Below, in pieces: positions 36,356-43,860 of a stretch of DNA of 52,978 nt. Where the stretch lies: the NCBI RefSeq assembly GCF_028281305.1, contig NZ_JANQKD010000004.1, forward strand, positions 1-52,978. The letters run 5' to 3'. Every line of letters starts with the position of its first letter. Within the stretch, counting starts at the first letter, position 1. Made by a program: the position numbers and the translations under genes. The DNA is from Pelagibius sp. GTDB taxonomy: Bacteria > Pseudomonadota > Alphaproteobacteria > Kiloniellales > Kiloniellaceae. The notes below the pieces were generated by a model. It had not been told where the DNA came from, did no database searches, and saw nothing but the letters and a program-made list of their open reading frames with translations.

Positions 36356-37627
36356 TTACTGAAACACCGCCTGCGGGTTGTCGAGGCTGTCAGACCCCTC
36401 GAAGGCGATCTGCCCCAGGCCGAGTGCGGCAACCGCCCGCTCGATCGACCTGGTCTGGGTGGTCAGGGACTGCACCACGGTTTCGATCACCGCGTTGCCT
36501 TCCGCATTGCCCTCGCCAATCATCTGATCATAGGCCTCGACGGTCTTGGCGCGGTCGACCATGGCCTGCATGGCCGTGCGGGCGGCGCCCAGTTTCTCCT
36601 TCATCTCCGTGTCGACGGCCGAGTCCTTGCCCGCCACCAGATCGGACAGGCTGGGGCCGCTCACCACGCTGCCGTCGATCCGCTTGTAGGTGCCGAGATA
36701 GACGTTGGTGATGCCGACCTGGTTGTAGAAGTGGGAGTAGTGGGTGTTGTCGCTGAAGCAGTCGTGCTCCTCTTCCGGGTCGTGCAGCATGAGGCCCAGC
36801 TTGATGCGCTCGCCCGCCAGTTCGCCGTAGGAGAGCGAGCCCATGCCGGTCAGCATGGTGGTGATCCCCGCCTCCGGATTGCCGGTCAAAAGGCCCTTGC
36901 GCGCCGGGCCGTTCTGGTCCCAGAGCGCCACCATCTCCTCCAGGTCGTCGATCAGCAGGTCGGTGGCGACCTTCAGGTAGGCCGCGCGGCGGTCGCAGTT
37001 GCCATTGGTGCAGTCTGCGGTGCTGAAGTCGCTGGCCGGGCGGTTGCCGGCGCCCGGGCCGGAGCCGTTCAGATCCTGACCCCAGAGCAGAAACTCGATG
37101 GCGTGGTAGCCGGTCGCCACGTTGGCCTCCACCTCCTCGGCCTCGTGCAGCACATCGGCGATCAAGGTCTTGGTGATGACCGAAGCATCGACGGCCTCGC
37201 CGTTCACCTTCAGACTCTTGTTGGCGATCACGTTGGCCGTGAAGATCGGGTTCTCGTCGGACTCGGCGCCATAAAGACCGCCGTCCACATAGTCGATCAG
37301 GCCTTCGTCGAGGGGCCAGGCGTTCACCTTGCCCTCCCAGTCGTCCACGACCGCATTGCCAAAGCGGAAAACCTCGGTCTGCTGGTAGGGCACCCGCGCG
37401 GCGATCCAGGACTCCCGCGCCGCCGCCAGGCTGGCCTCGGTGGGATCGGCGACCAGCGCATCCACCGCTTGCTGAAGGGCACGCGCGGTGATCAGCGAAT
37501 CCTCGTAGCCCGCGTGCGCGATGTCCGCATAGGTCTCCAGGACCGCCATCTTCCCATGGCCGTCCGCCAGAGCCACGGCCGGCATCAGCGCCAGGCCGGC
37601 GGCCGCCAGTGTTCCGGAGAGTCTCAT
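36356..37627 (-). CDS. Imelysin-family (M75) iron-binding protein, first copy
   Basis: 423 residues with a signal peptide (MRLSGTLAAAGLALMPAVAL) and a full imelysin domain. The GxHxxE signature is seen in ATGYHAIEFLLWGQDLNGSG. Resembles IrpA-type proteins. It leads a four-gene operon (imelysin, DUF1111, imelysin, DUF1513), starting about 175 bp from the Fur box, which faces the divergent bfd gene but may also serve this side. Confidence 0.88.
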   Translation of the reverse strand: MRLSGTLAAAGLALMPAVALADGHGKMAVLETYADIAHAGYEDSLITARALQQAVDALVADPTEASLAAARESWIAARVPYQQTEVFRFGNAVVDDWEGKVNAWPLDEGLIDYVDGGLYGAESDENPIFTANVIANKSLKVNGEAVDASVITKTLIADVLHEAEEVEANVATGYHAIEFLLWGQDLNGSGPGAGNRPASDFSTADCTNGNCDRRAAYLKVATDLLIDDLEEMVALWDQNGPARKGLLTGNPEAGITTMLTGMGSLSYGELAGERIKLGLMLHDPEEEHDCFSDNTHYSHFYNQVGITNVYLGTYKRIDGSVVSGPSLSDLVAGKDSAVDTEMKEKLGAARTAMQAMVDRAKTVEAYDQMIGEGNAEGNAVIETVVQSLTTQTRSIERAVAALGLGQIAFEGSDSLDNPQAVFQ

Positions 37628-37801
37628 CTGTCTTCACCCTTTCTGCTTTGATTGCCCGAGAGACCGTCGCGCCGCCAAGGGTCGCGACTGACTCGCATTC
37701 TCAAAGACTGATGGAAAGTCAAGGTGTTACGGCCGTGCCGGCTGGCCTCTGCTCCCCCTCAATCCCCTGTTAACAAAGGCATCTTACCCTCATCAACGCG
37801 A

Positions 37802-37830
37802 TTGACAATCATTATCATTCGCACGATATT
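37802..37830 (+). promoter_or_regulatory. Probable bfd promoter
   Basis: TTGACA (37802-37807) and GATATT (37825-37830) are 17 bp apart. The predicted transcript starts about 10 bp before the GGAGGAG ribosome binding site. Confidence 0.6.
37803..37817. promoter_or_regulatory. Fur box
   Basis: TGACAATCATTATCA matches the 7-1-7 Fur consensus TGATAATnATTATCA at 14 of the 15 positions, counting the free centre. It overlaps the -35 box of the bfd promoter, so Fe-Fur binding would block bfd transcription. Confidence 0.75.
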
Positions 37831-37848
37831 TGGGTGTCGGAGGAGCTT

Positions 37849-38034
37849 ATGTACGTCTGCATGTGCAATGGCTATCGCGAGGCCGAAATCCGCGAGATCG
37901 CGGAAAGCGGCGTCCGCTGCGCCCACGAGGCCTATGCCGCGCTCGGCAACGGCCCCTGCTGCGGCACCTGTATTCCCTGCGCCCAGGAAATCGTCGATGA
38001 TGTGCACGCCGCTACCCTCGTGGCGGCCGAGTAG
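37849..38034 (+). CDS. bfd: Bacterioferritin-associated ferredoxin
   Basis: 61 residues from ATG 37849, with GGAGGAG just upstream; a GTG five codons earlier is not needed. 2Fe-2S ligands by position: Cys4, Cys6, Cys38 and Cys41, matching E. coli Bfd; further Cys at 24, 37 and 44. It reduces bacterioferritin heme to release stored iron. Controlled by the overlapping Fur box. Convergent with bfr. Confidence 0.9.
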   Translation: MYVCMCNGYREAEIREIAESGVRCAHEAYAALGNGPCCGTCIPCAQEIVDDVHAATLVAAE

Positions 38035-38291
38035 CCGGGATGTTTATCTGGCGCAATCTGCCGAGGGGGCAGTTGGCCGCCGTCCTGGAGTGGGTTGCGA
38101 GCCGGCAGCGGACCCGGCCGCGCGCTCAAGAAATAGAGCGCGTCAACGCAGCGCCGACGCCGACTGACCGCAGAGCCCGCAGGGTGAACAGCGTGTATCC
38201 CCTGCAGAGTGCCAAAGCCGGTGCCGGACGAGGCCCGCGAAAGTAGGTCACATCCCAGCCAGCAGCATTTCAGGAAGCGGGACTTCGTGGC

Positions 38292-38771
38292 TTAGGAGCT
38301 CTCGTGGCCGCTCTGGTGCTGGACGAAGTTCTCCAGTCCCATCTTCTCGATGAGCCCCAGGTTGGTCTCCAGCCAATCGACGTGTTCTTCCTCGGATTCG
38401 AGGATATCGACAAAGATCTCCCGCGACACATAGTCGCTGACGCTCTCGCAGTGGGCGATCGCCTCGCGCAGATCCGGAATGGCGTATTCCTCGAGCTTCA
38501 GATCGCACTCCAGGATCTCTTTGACATTCTCACCGATCATCAGCTTGCCGAGATCCTGGAGGTTCGGCAGCCCTTCGAGAAACAGGATGCGCTCGATCAG
38601 CTTGTCGGCATGCTTCATCTCGTCGATGGATTCTTCGTACTCATGCTCGGCCAATCGGGTGACCCCCCAGTCCTTCAGCATCCGTGAGTGCAGGAAGTAC
38701 TGATTGATTGCAGTCAGTTCGTTCTTCAGCACCTTGTTTAGGTGCGCGATGACCTGCTTGTCACCTTTCAT
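38292..38771 (-). CDS. bfr: Bacterioferritin
   Basis: 159 residues, the standard length. Ferroxidase ligands match E. coli numbering exactly: Glu18, Glu51, His54, Glu94, Glu127, His130; the heme-binding Met52 is present (EMKHAD). Stores iron as a 24-subunit shell. Convergent with bfd; the 257 bp between them holds no accepted gene. Confidence 0.95.
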   Translation of the reverse strand: MKGDKQVIAHLNKVLKNELTAINQYFLHSRMLKDWGVTRLAEHEYEESIDEMKHADKLIERILFLEGLPNLQDLGKLMIGENVKEILECDLKLEEYAIPDLREAIAHCESVSDYVSREIFVDILESEEEHVDWLETNLGLIEKMGLENFVQHQSGHESS

Positions 38772-38884
38772 GGGCGGCGCTCTCCATTGATCCGGGTCTC
38801 GTTATTGGTCGCACATTCTAAGCTGCCCGCACCGGGCATGACTAGGATTCTGTGCCGCGAACCCAATGCATGCGCAGGAGAGAG

Positions 38885-39529
38885 TCAGGTCTCCGCGTCC
38901 GGCTGGCGCTCGGGTGCCGCCTCGGCAAAAGCGGGAATGGTCATACAGGCCTCATGGATGCGCCGGATGGTCGGATAGGGCGTCATGTCGCAGTCAAAGC
39001 GCCGGCCGTTCACGACCTGGGGCACCAGGCAGATATCGGCAAGGCCCGGGCTGTCGCCGTGGCAGAAGCGCCCGGTCTCGGGCTCCTCCGTCAGGCGCTT
39101 CTCCAGGGCTGCGAACTCCACCGCCACCCAGTGCCTGAACCATTCCCCCTGCACGGCGGCATCATGCCCCAGCGGGTCGACCAGGTACTGCAGGACGCGC
39201 AGGTTGTTGACAGGATGGATATCGCAGGCGACGGCGTAGGCCAGGCTGCGCACCCGCGCCCGCTCCAGGGGCGTCACCGGCAGCAGCGGAGGGTCGGGCT
39301 GCAGCTCGTCCAGGTACTCGATGATCGCCAGGGACTGGGGCAGCAGGTCGCCGCCGTCGGTCTCCAGGGTCGGCACCAACCCCTGGGGGTTGAGCGCCAG
39401 ATACGCCGCCCCGCGCTGCTCGCCCTTGCGCAGATGGTAGGCGAGGTAGTCGTAGGCCAGCCCCTTCAGCGCCAAAGCGATGCGTACCCGGTAGGAGGTG
39501 GAGCTTCGAAAGTAGTTATGCAGCTTCAT
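38885..39529 (-). CDS. maiA: Maleylacetoacetate isomerase / zeta-class glutathione S-transferase
   Basis: 214 residues from ATG 39529 after GGGAGAGG. The N-terminal thioredoxin-like domain begins MKLHNYFRSSTSYRVRIALA, with the SSxxxxVRIAL active-site signature of zeta GSTs, then LNPQGLVPTLE and QSLAIIEYLDE. The C-terminal helical domain follows. Role: tyrosine/phenylalanine breakdown via glutathione-dependent isomerisation, or a general GST; no hmg/fah genes are adjacent. Confidence 0.85.
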   Translation of the reverse strand: MKLHNYFRSSTSYRVRIALALKGLAYDYLAYHLRKGEQRGAAYLALNPQGLVPTLETDGGDLLPQSLAIIEYLDELQPDPPLLPVTPLERARVRSLAYAVACDIHPVNNLRVLQYLVDPLGHDAAVQGEWFRHWVAVEFAALEKRLTEEPETGRFCHGDSPGLADICLVPQVVNGRRFDCDMTPYPTIRRIHEACMTIPAFAEAAPERQPDAET

Positions 39530-39633
39530 CGCCTCTCCCTGTCCTCTCATCCGCCCTTCACCCGGAACCCGCGGTGGCACCGGCGCCCGCTCTCAAGATG
39601 CCGCAGACGTCGTTGCCCGGCGCCCCATTCTAT

Positions 39634-39768
39634 GTCATTCGTGCCCGAAGTCATTGTGGGCCCGAAGTCATTGTGGGCCCGAAGTCATTGTCGGCCAGAA
39701 GTTATCGTGGGCCAGAAGTTATCGTGGGCCAGAAGTTATCGTGGGCCAGCAGTCATTGCGGGGCGCGC
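39634..39768. repeat. 17-bp tandem repeat, about 7.5 copies
   Basis: Units: one 16-bp GTCATTCGTGCCCGAA, then 17-bp copies of GTCATTGTGGGCCCGAA (two exact), GTCATTGTCGGCCAGAA, GTTATCGTGGGCCAGAA (two exact plus one variant), and a degenerate last copy. It lies in the divergent region between maiA and dctP. No spacers, so not CRISPR; 17 is not a multiple of three, so not coding. Confidence 0.9.
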
Positions 39769-39817
39769 CGGTGGCGCGAAGAGAACCGGCCTGAAGGCCA
39801 GAGAGGGAGGACGTGGG

Positions 39818-40924
39818 ATGCTGACGACGACAGGAGGCCGGCGCAGGGCGCTGGCTGTAGGGCTTGCCAGGGCAATGATTGCCGGGGCGATGATTGCCGG
39901 GGCGATGATTGCCGGGGCGATGATTGCCGGCTTGGGGCTTGCCGCAGGTCCGGCGGTGGCGCAGGAGGTGACCTTGCGCCTGCACCACTTCCTGCCGCCG
40001 CCCTCCACCACCCACAAGGACTTCATCGCGCCCTGGGCGGAGAAAGTGGAGGCCGAGTCCGGCGGGCGCATCAAGATCGAGATCTATCCGGCCATGCAGC
40101 TCGGCGGCAAGCCGCCGCAGCTTTACGACCAGGTGCGCGACGGCGTGGTGGACATCGTCTGGACACTGCCGGGCTATACCGCCGGGCGCTTCCCCACCAT
40201 CGAGGTCTTCGAGCTGCCCTTCATGGCCGCCTCGGCGGAGGCCACCAGTCAGGCCGCTCAGGCTTTCTACGAGAAGCACGCCCGCGCCGAGTTCGCCGAC
40301 GTGCATCCCTTGATGGTGCACGTCCATGCGCCGGGCACCCTGCACATCCGCGGCACGGAGGTGCGCAGCCTGGAGGACCTGAAGGGGCTGAAGGTGCGCG
40401 CACCTACGCGACTGACCAACATCGCGCTGAAGGAGCTGGGGGCGACGCCGGTGGGCATGCCGGTTCCCGCCGTGCCGGAGGCGCTGTCGAAGGGCGTGGT
40501 GGAGGGCACCATGCTGCCCTACGAGGTCACCCTGCCCCTGAAGGTGCACGAGCTGACCCAGAGCCACACGGAAGTGGGCGGCGAGCGCGGGCTCTACACC
40601 GCGGTCTTCCTCTTCGCCATGAACAAGGCGCGCTACGACGCTCTGCCGGAGGATCTGCGTCAGGTCATCGACGCCAACAGCGGCATTCCGCTGGCCAAGA
40701 AGATCGGCCGTCTCTGGGACGAGGCCGAGGCGCCGGGGCGCGATGCCGCCGCCAAGCTGGGCGACAGCTTCCATGTGATCGAGGGCGAAGAGCTGGCGCG
40801 CTGGCAGGCCGCGACCGCCCCGGTGGTCGACACCTGGCTCGCATCCATGGCCGAGGCCGGCAAGGACGGCGAGGCTCTGCTGGCCGAAGCCCGCGCCCTG
40901 GTCGCCCAGTACGCGGCGGAATAG
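39818..40924 (+). CDS. dctP: TRAP transporter substrate-binding protein, DctP type
   Basis: 368 residues from ATG 39818, with AGGGAGG seven to eight bases before; the open frame extends far upstream, but this start gives a signal peptide (residues 1-48, cleaved about AVA/QE). The mature protein has VTLRLHHFLPPPSTTHKDFI, MQLGGKPPQLYDQVRDGVVD and the substrate-gate segment LKGLKVRAPTRLTNIALKEL with its conserved Arg. Binds a carboxylate in the periplasm. No dctQ or dctM membrane subunits are present. The signal peptide contains a tandem repeat (see 39872-39931). Confidence 0.9.
   Translation: MLTTTGGRRRALAVGLARAMIAGAMIAGAMIAGAMIAGLGLAAGPAVAQEVTLRLHHFLPPPSTTHKDFIAPWAEKVEAESGGRIKIEIYPAMQLGGKPPQLYDQVRDGVVDIVWTLPGYTAGRFPTIEVFELPFMAASAEATSQAAQAFYEKHARAEFADVHPLMVHVHAPGTLHIRGTEVRSLEDLKGLKVRAPTRLTNIALKELGATPVGMPVPAVPEALSKGVVEGTMLPYEVTLPLKVHELTQSHTEVGGERGLYTAVFLFAMNKARYDALPEDLRQVIDANSGIPLAKKIGRLWDEAEAPGRDAAAKLGDSFHVIEGEELARWQAATAPVVDTWLASMAEAGKDGEALLAEARALVAQYAAE
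39872..39931 (+). repeat. 15-bp tandem repeat coding for the signal-peptide core
   Basis: Four in-frame copies of GCGATGATTGCCGGG (first copy GCAATG..., last ends GGC), encoding Ala-Met-Ile-Ala-Gly four times at residues 19-38, the hydrophobic core of the DctP signal peptide. Gain or loss of units would lengthen or shorten the core by five residues without a frameshift. Confidence 0.92.
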
Positions 40925-40961
40925 GCGGAGGGGAACGGGGACAGACCGCGCCTGCAAGAAT

Positions 40962-41080
40962 GCCCCCTCACCCTCCCGCTGACGCGGGCCCCTCCCTCTC
41001 CCGCGGAGGGGAGAGGGAATCAACGGGGCTTTTTGGTTCCCCCTCTCCCCTCCGCGGGAGAGGGCCGGGGTGAGGGGGGC
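40962..41080. repeat. Large inverted repeat between dctP and the peroxiredoxin gene
   Basis: GCCCCCTCACCCT on the left returns as its complement (AGGGCCGGGGTGAGGGGGGC region) on the right, with CCCTCTCCCGCGGAGGGGAG against its complement; the spacer holds GGGGCTTTTTGG. The genes are convergent, so it may be a shared terminator. CCCTCACCCTCCCGC-type elements are common dispersed repeats in proteobacteria. Confidence 0.7.
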
Positions 41081-41117
41081 TTCCAGATCACTGCCTGTGA
41101 AACGAGGAGGCGCGCCC

Positions 41118-41642
41118 TCAGGCTTCGCCGCGGGCCGGATAGTCGTTGGCGTTGATGAAATCGACGGCCTTCAGGACCTCTTCCAGCTTCGGGCGGGCGA
41201 AGGGCGTGGTCTGGATGAAGGCCGAGTAGAGCGTACCATCAGGCTTCACCAGATAGAGGCCGGGCTCGTTGAACATGGCCGGCTCCTCGATGCCGATGGA
41301 GGTCTTGCCGCGGCTGGTGGAGATGTAGAGCCCCATCTTGCGCGCGTCTTCGATACCGAGGTCATAGCCGATGGTGAGGTTGGGCAACTCCCAGTCGGCC
41401 TTGGCGGCGCGGGCCCGCTCTTCGCCGTCGCTGCTGACGGCGACCACCTCGACTCCGCGCTCCGCGAACTCGCCGACCCGGTCGTTCAGGTCCTTCAGGT
41501 AGCCGCGGCAGACCGGGCAGTGCAGGCCGCGGTACGCCACGACCATGGAGAGGCTCTCGGGCTGGCGCTCGGACAGGGTCCAGGTTTCGCCGTCGACGGT
41601 GGGAAAGGACATCTCGGGGGCGGTTTCACGCGGCTTCAGCAT
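41118..41642 (-). CDS. Peroxiredoxin-like (AhpC/TSA) protein
   Basis: 174 residues of thioredoxin-like fold. The redox site is HCPVCRGYL, Cys42-x2-Cys45, so the reactive Cys pair is CPVC and not the single peroxidatic PxxxTxxC of typical AhpC. Closest by eye to peroxiredoxin-like/SelL-type proteins. Its promoter region carries a copy of the palindrome found in front of the TetR gene, so it is probably controlled by that regulator. Confidence 0.83.
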   Translation of the reverse strand: MLKPRETAPEMSFPTVDGETWTLSERQPESLSMVVAYRGLHCPVCRGYLKDLNDRVGEFAERGVEVVAVSSDGEERARAAKADWELPNLTIGYDLGIEDARKMGLYISTSRGKTSIGIEEPAMFNEPGLYLVKPDGTLYSAFIQTTPFARPKLEEVLKAVDFINANDYPARGEA

Positions 41643-41695
41643 CTTCAGGGGTCTCCTTGATTGGGGTTTGTGAACTTCACTCTATGGGAATTCTG

Positions 41696-41707
41696 GAACG
41701 TTCGTTC
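41696..41707 (-). promoter_or_regulatory. TetR-type operator copy 1, before the peroxiredoxin gene
   Basis: GAACGTTCGTTC, one base from the perfect palindrome in front of the TetR gene (41696-41707 here against 42324-42335). On the coding strand it follows TTATT, a -10-like element. It is 54 bp upstream of the peroxiredoxin start. Confidence 0.6.
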
Positions 41708-41725
41708 AATAACAGATCCAAAAAA

Positions 41726-42319
41726 TCAGTCGAGGGCCTGCAGCGCGATGCGCACGACGCTCTTGAGAGCCGCCCGTTCCGGCGTCACCTTGGCCATGAC
41801 CCGCAGGCCGTTGGCGGTTGCGGTCAGGAAGCGCGCAAGATCGCGCGGCGACTTGTCGGCTGAAAGCTCGCCGTTCTTCTGGGCAGCGGCGAGGGCGCGG
41901 CGAAAGGCGCTTTCCATGCTGCCCATGTTGGCGGCGACGGCGAGCGCCGTCTCGCGGTCGTGGGGCGCCATCTCGATGGCGGCGTTGGTCATCAGGCAGC
42001 CGAGCAGACGGCCTTCCCCGACCGAGAACTCGACCACATCGCCGAAGAAGGCAGCCAGCTTCGGGCGCAGCGGCCCCGGTTGTTCCAGGCGCTTCAGGCG
42101 GCGCCCGCTGAAGCGGCGGCGATAGTGCTCCACCGCTTCCAGGAAAAGGCCGTGCTTGTCGCCGAAGGTATCGTAGAGGGAGCCGCGGTTGACGCCGGTG
42201 GCCTCCACCAGGTCCTGTACGCTGGTGGCCTGATAGCCCTGGCGCCAGAACACGGCCAGGGCCGCCGCCACCACCTCTTCCTTGTCGAACTCGCGCGGCC
42301 GGGCCACGGCAGTCTCCAT
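41726..42319 (-). CDS. TetR-family transcriptional regulator
   Basis: 197 residues. N-terminal helix-turn-helix at about 12-58: AALAVFWRQGYQATSVQDLV and GVNRGSLYDTFGDKHGLFLE. C-terminal ligand domain is helical with LLGCLMTNAAIEM, as in AcrR/YxaF-type repressors. The start codon lacks a Shine-Dalgarno; the operator palindrome occupies that position, so the mRNA leader is probably very short. Gene order tetR then peroxiredoxin on the same strand. Confidence 0.9.
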   Translation of the reverse strand: METAVARPREFDKEEVVAAALAVFWRQGYQATSVQDLVEATGVNRGSLYDTFGDKHGLFLEAVEHYRRRFSGRRLKRLEQPGPLRPKLAAFFGDVVEFSVGEGRLLGCLMTNAAIEMAPHDRETALAVAANMGSMESAFRRALAAAQKNGELSADKSPRDLARFLTATANGLRVMAKVTPERAALKSVVRIALQALD

Positions 42320-42323
42320 TTTT

Positions 42324-42335
42324 GAACGATCGTTC
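42324..42335 (-). promoter_or_regulatory. TetR-type operator copy 2, before the tetR gene
   Basis: GAACGATCGTTC, a perfect 12-bp palindrome 4 bp upstream of the TetR start codon and directly after a TTATAG -10-like element. Binding here would repress the regulator's own gene. Matches copy 1 at 11 of 12 bases. Confidence 0.65.
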
Positions 42336-42526
42336 TATAATCGGAGACAGCGGCAAAGGTCAAGCCCGGACGGCCGCCGGCAGCCATCACGTTGCGGTGA
42401 GGGCCACCCAGATGCGCTGGCGACCCCACGCGCCCCGATGGCTGTGCGCCGTCTTTCAGGAAGTTTCTGCACCGCAGGTCGCGGATCGACTCCAGGACGG
42501 AAACGGTATGCCGGCGCTCGGGAGCC

Positions 42527-42949
42527 TCAGGGCGCCTCGATCACGGCCGGGGTCCAGCGCTCCCGCCGGCGCCGGCGGCGGGCCGCTTCGTCTTCGTGGG
42601 AGTAGTCGGCGGCAAGCGGCGGCTGGCTGAAGCGCCCGGCCTCCTCCAGCGCGTTGACGATGACGATGGCATAGTGTTGCCCCGCCTCTTCCAGGACGGC
42701 AGCGACGTAGACCCCGCAGCGCCCGCAGAGGAAATAATCTGCAGTGGACAACCCAAAGCGGTAGCGCTGCACGGCGGCGGGCTCCTGCAGCGTGATGCGG
42801 ACATGGCCGGCAGGGTCGGAGACGGCCAGCGAGGCATGCTTGCGGCAGAAGCTGCACTGGCAGGCCCGCACCTCCATCGCCTCCGGCGCGATCGCGCTTT
42901 TGAAGGTGACCTCAATGGCCCCGCAGTGACATCCGCCCTTGTGCCGCAT
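42527..42949 (-). CDS. GFA/CENP-V-like zinc protein
   Basis: 140 residues with the zinc-binding pattern of the GFA (glutathione-dependent formaldehyde-activating) family: CHCGAIE, CQCSFCRKH and CGRCGVYV. Most family members have no proven enzyme activity. An Arg-rich tail (RRRRRRER) follows. On the same strand as, and just downstream of, a TauE/SafE gene. Confidence 0.85.
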   Translation of the reverse strand: MRHKGGCHCGAIEVTFKSAIAPEAMEVRACQCSFCRKHASLAVSDPAGHVRITLQEPAAVQRYRFGLSTADYFLCGRCGVYVAAVLEEAGQHYAIVIVNALEEAGRFSQPPLAADYSHEDEAARRRRRRERWTPAVIEAP

Positions 42950-42980
42950 GGCTCTCCCTCTGACTGCCTAGCCAACCAGC

Positions 42981-43754
42981 CTAGCCAAAGACGCCGTTGC
43001 GCCCAAGACTCTGCAGCACCAACATGACGCCGGAAAGCAGCAGCAGCGAAAGCACGACGCGGCGGAACAGGCTTTCGCTGGCCTTGTGATAGAGCCGCGC
43101 GCCCGTCCAGGCGCCCACCACCGTGGCCGGCACCGAGAACAGGAGCGCCGTCAGCACCGCGGTGTCGACCTGGCCGCCGAGGGCCATGCCGGCGGAGGCG
43201 GCGGCCAGCACGATGAGGTTGAAAGGCTGGTAGACCGCGCGCTGGCCGGTGGCCGGCCCGCCGCGCAGCTGCAGCCAGATCAGCGGCAGCGGCCCGGAGA
43301 GGCCGGCGAAACCGCCCATGATACCGCCGCCGATGCCGACAGCGGCATCGGAGGAGCGCCCGCCCCAGCCGCCGATCTGCAGGCGCAGCACACCGGAGAA
43401 CTGCACCAGGGCATAGAGCACCAGAAAGACACCCACCGCCGTGCGCAGCAGCGTCGGCGAAGCCGCCGCCAGGGCCATGACGCCCAGCGGCACACCGAGG
43501 ATCCCGCCGATCAGATAGGGCGCCGCCCGGGGCCAGTCGAAGCGGGGCCTGAGACCGATGAGGCTGACGAGCTGCGCCGCCACCGAGGCCATCACCACCA
43601 AAGGCGGCACGGTGGCCGCCGGCAGCACATGAAACCAGAAGCCCGAGGCCACCAGCCCGGTGCCGAAGCCGGCAAAGCCGGTAACGAAGCCCGCGGTCAG
43701 GGCGCCGAGAAGAAGGATTGCAAGGGAGGAGACATCAGGCAGGCTGGCAAGCAT
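42981..43754 (-). CDS. TauE/SafE-family membrane transporter
   Basis: 257 residues with about eight hydrophobic helices. The family feature GALTAGFVTGFAGFGTGLVA (about 17-36) and the internal repeat GGGIMGGFAGLSGPLPLIWL are visible. Members export sulfite or sulfonate-derived anions; the substrate is not known here. Followed 31 bp later by the GFA gene. Confidence 0.87.
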   Translation of the reverse strand: MLASLPDVSSLAILLLGALTAGFVTGFAGFGTGLVASGFWFHVLPAATVPPLVVMASVAAQLVSLIGLRPRFDWPRAAPYLIGGILGVPLGVMALAAASPTLLRTAVGVFLVLYALVQFSGVLRLQIGGWGGRSSDAAVGIGGGIMGGFAGLSGPLPLIWLQLRGGPATGQRAVYQPFNLIVLAAASAGMALGGQVDTAVLTALLFSVPATVVGAWTGARLYHKASESLFRRVVLSLLLLSGVMLVLQSLGRNGVFG

Positions 43755-43860
43755 GACCGCCGCATAGCACGCCAGCCGATGCCCGCCAATGCTATTGTCC
43801 GGCTGGCAGAAGGGGAGACTGCTTCACGGTCCGGAGCCGGATCGCAACCAGGAGACAGGG

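Noticed and set aside
38040..38246. 68-codon open frame between bfd and bfr
   Set aside because: Arg-rich random-looking sequence without a ribosome binding site.
39634..39768. CRISPR array
   Set aside because: Units are adjacent with no spacers and only 17 bp long; no cas genes are present.
38852..39817. Long N-terminal extension of the dctP frame
   Set aside because: It crosses maiA and the 17-bp repeats; a good ribosome binding site and signal peptide place the start at 39818.
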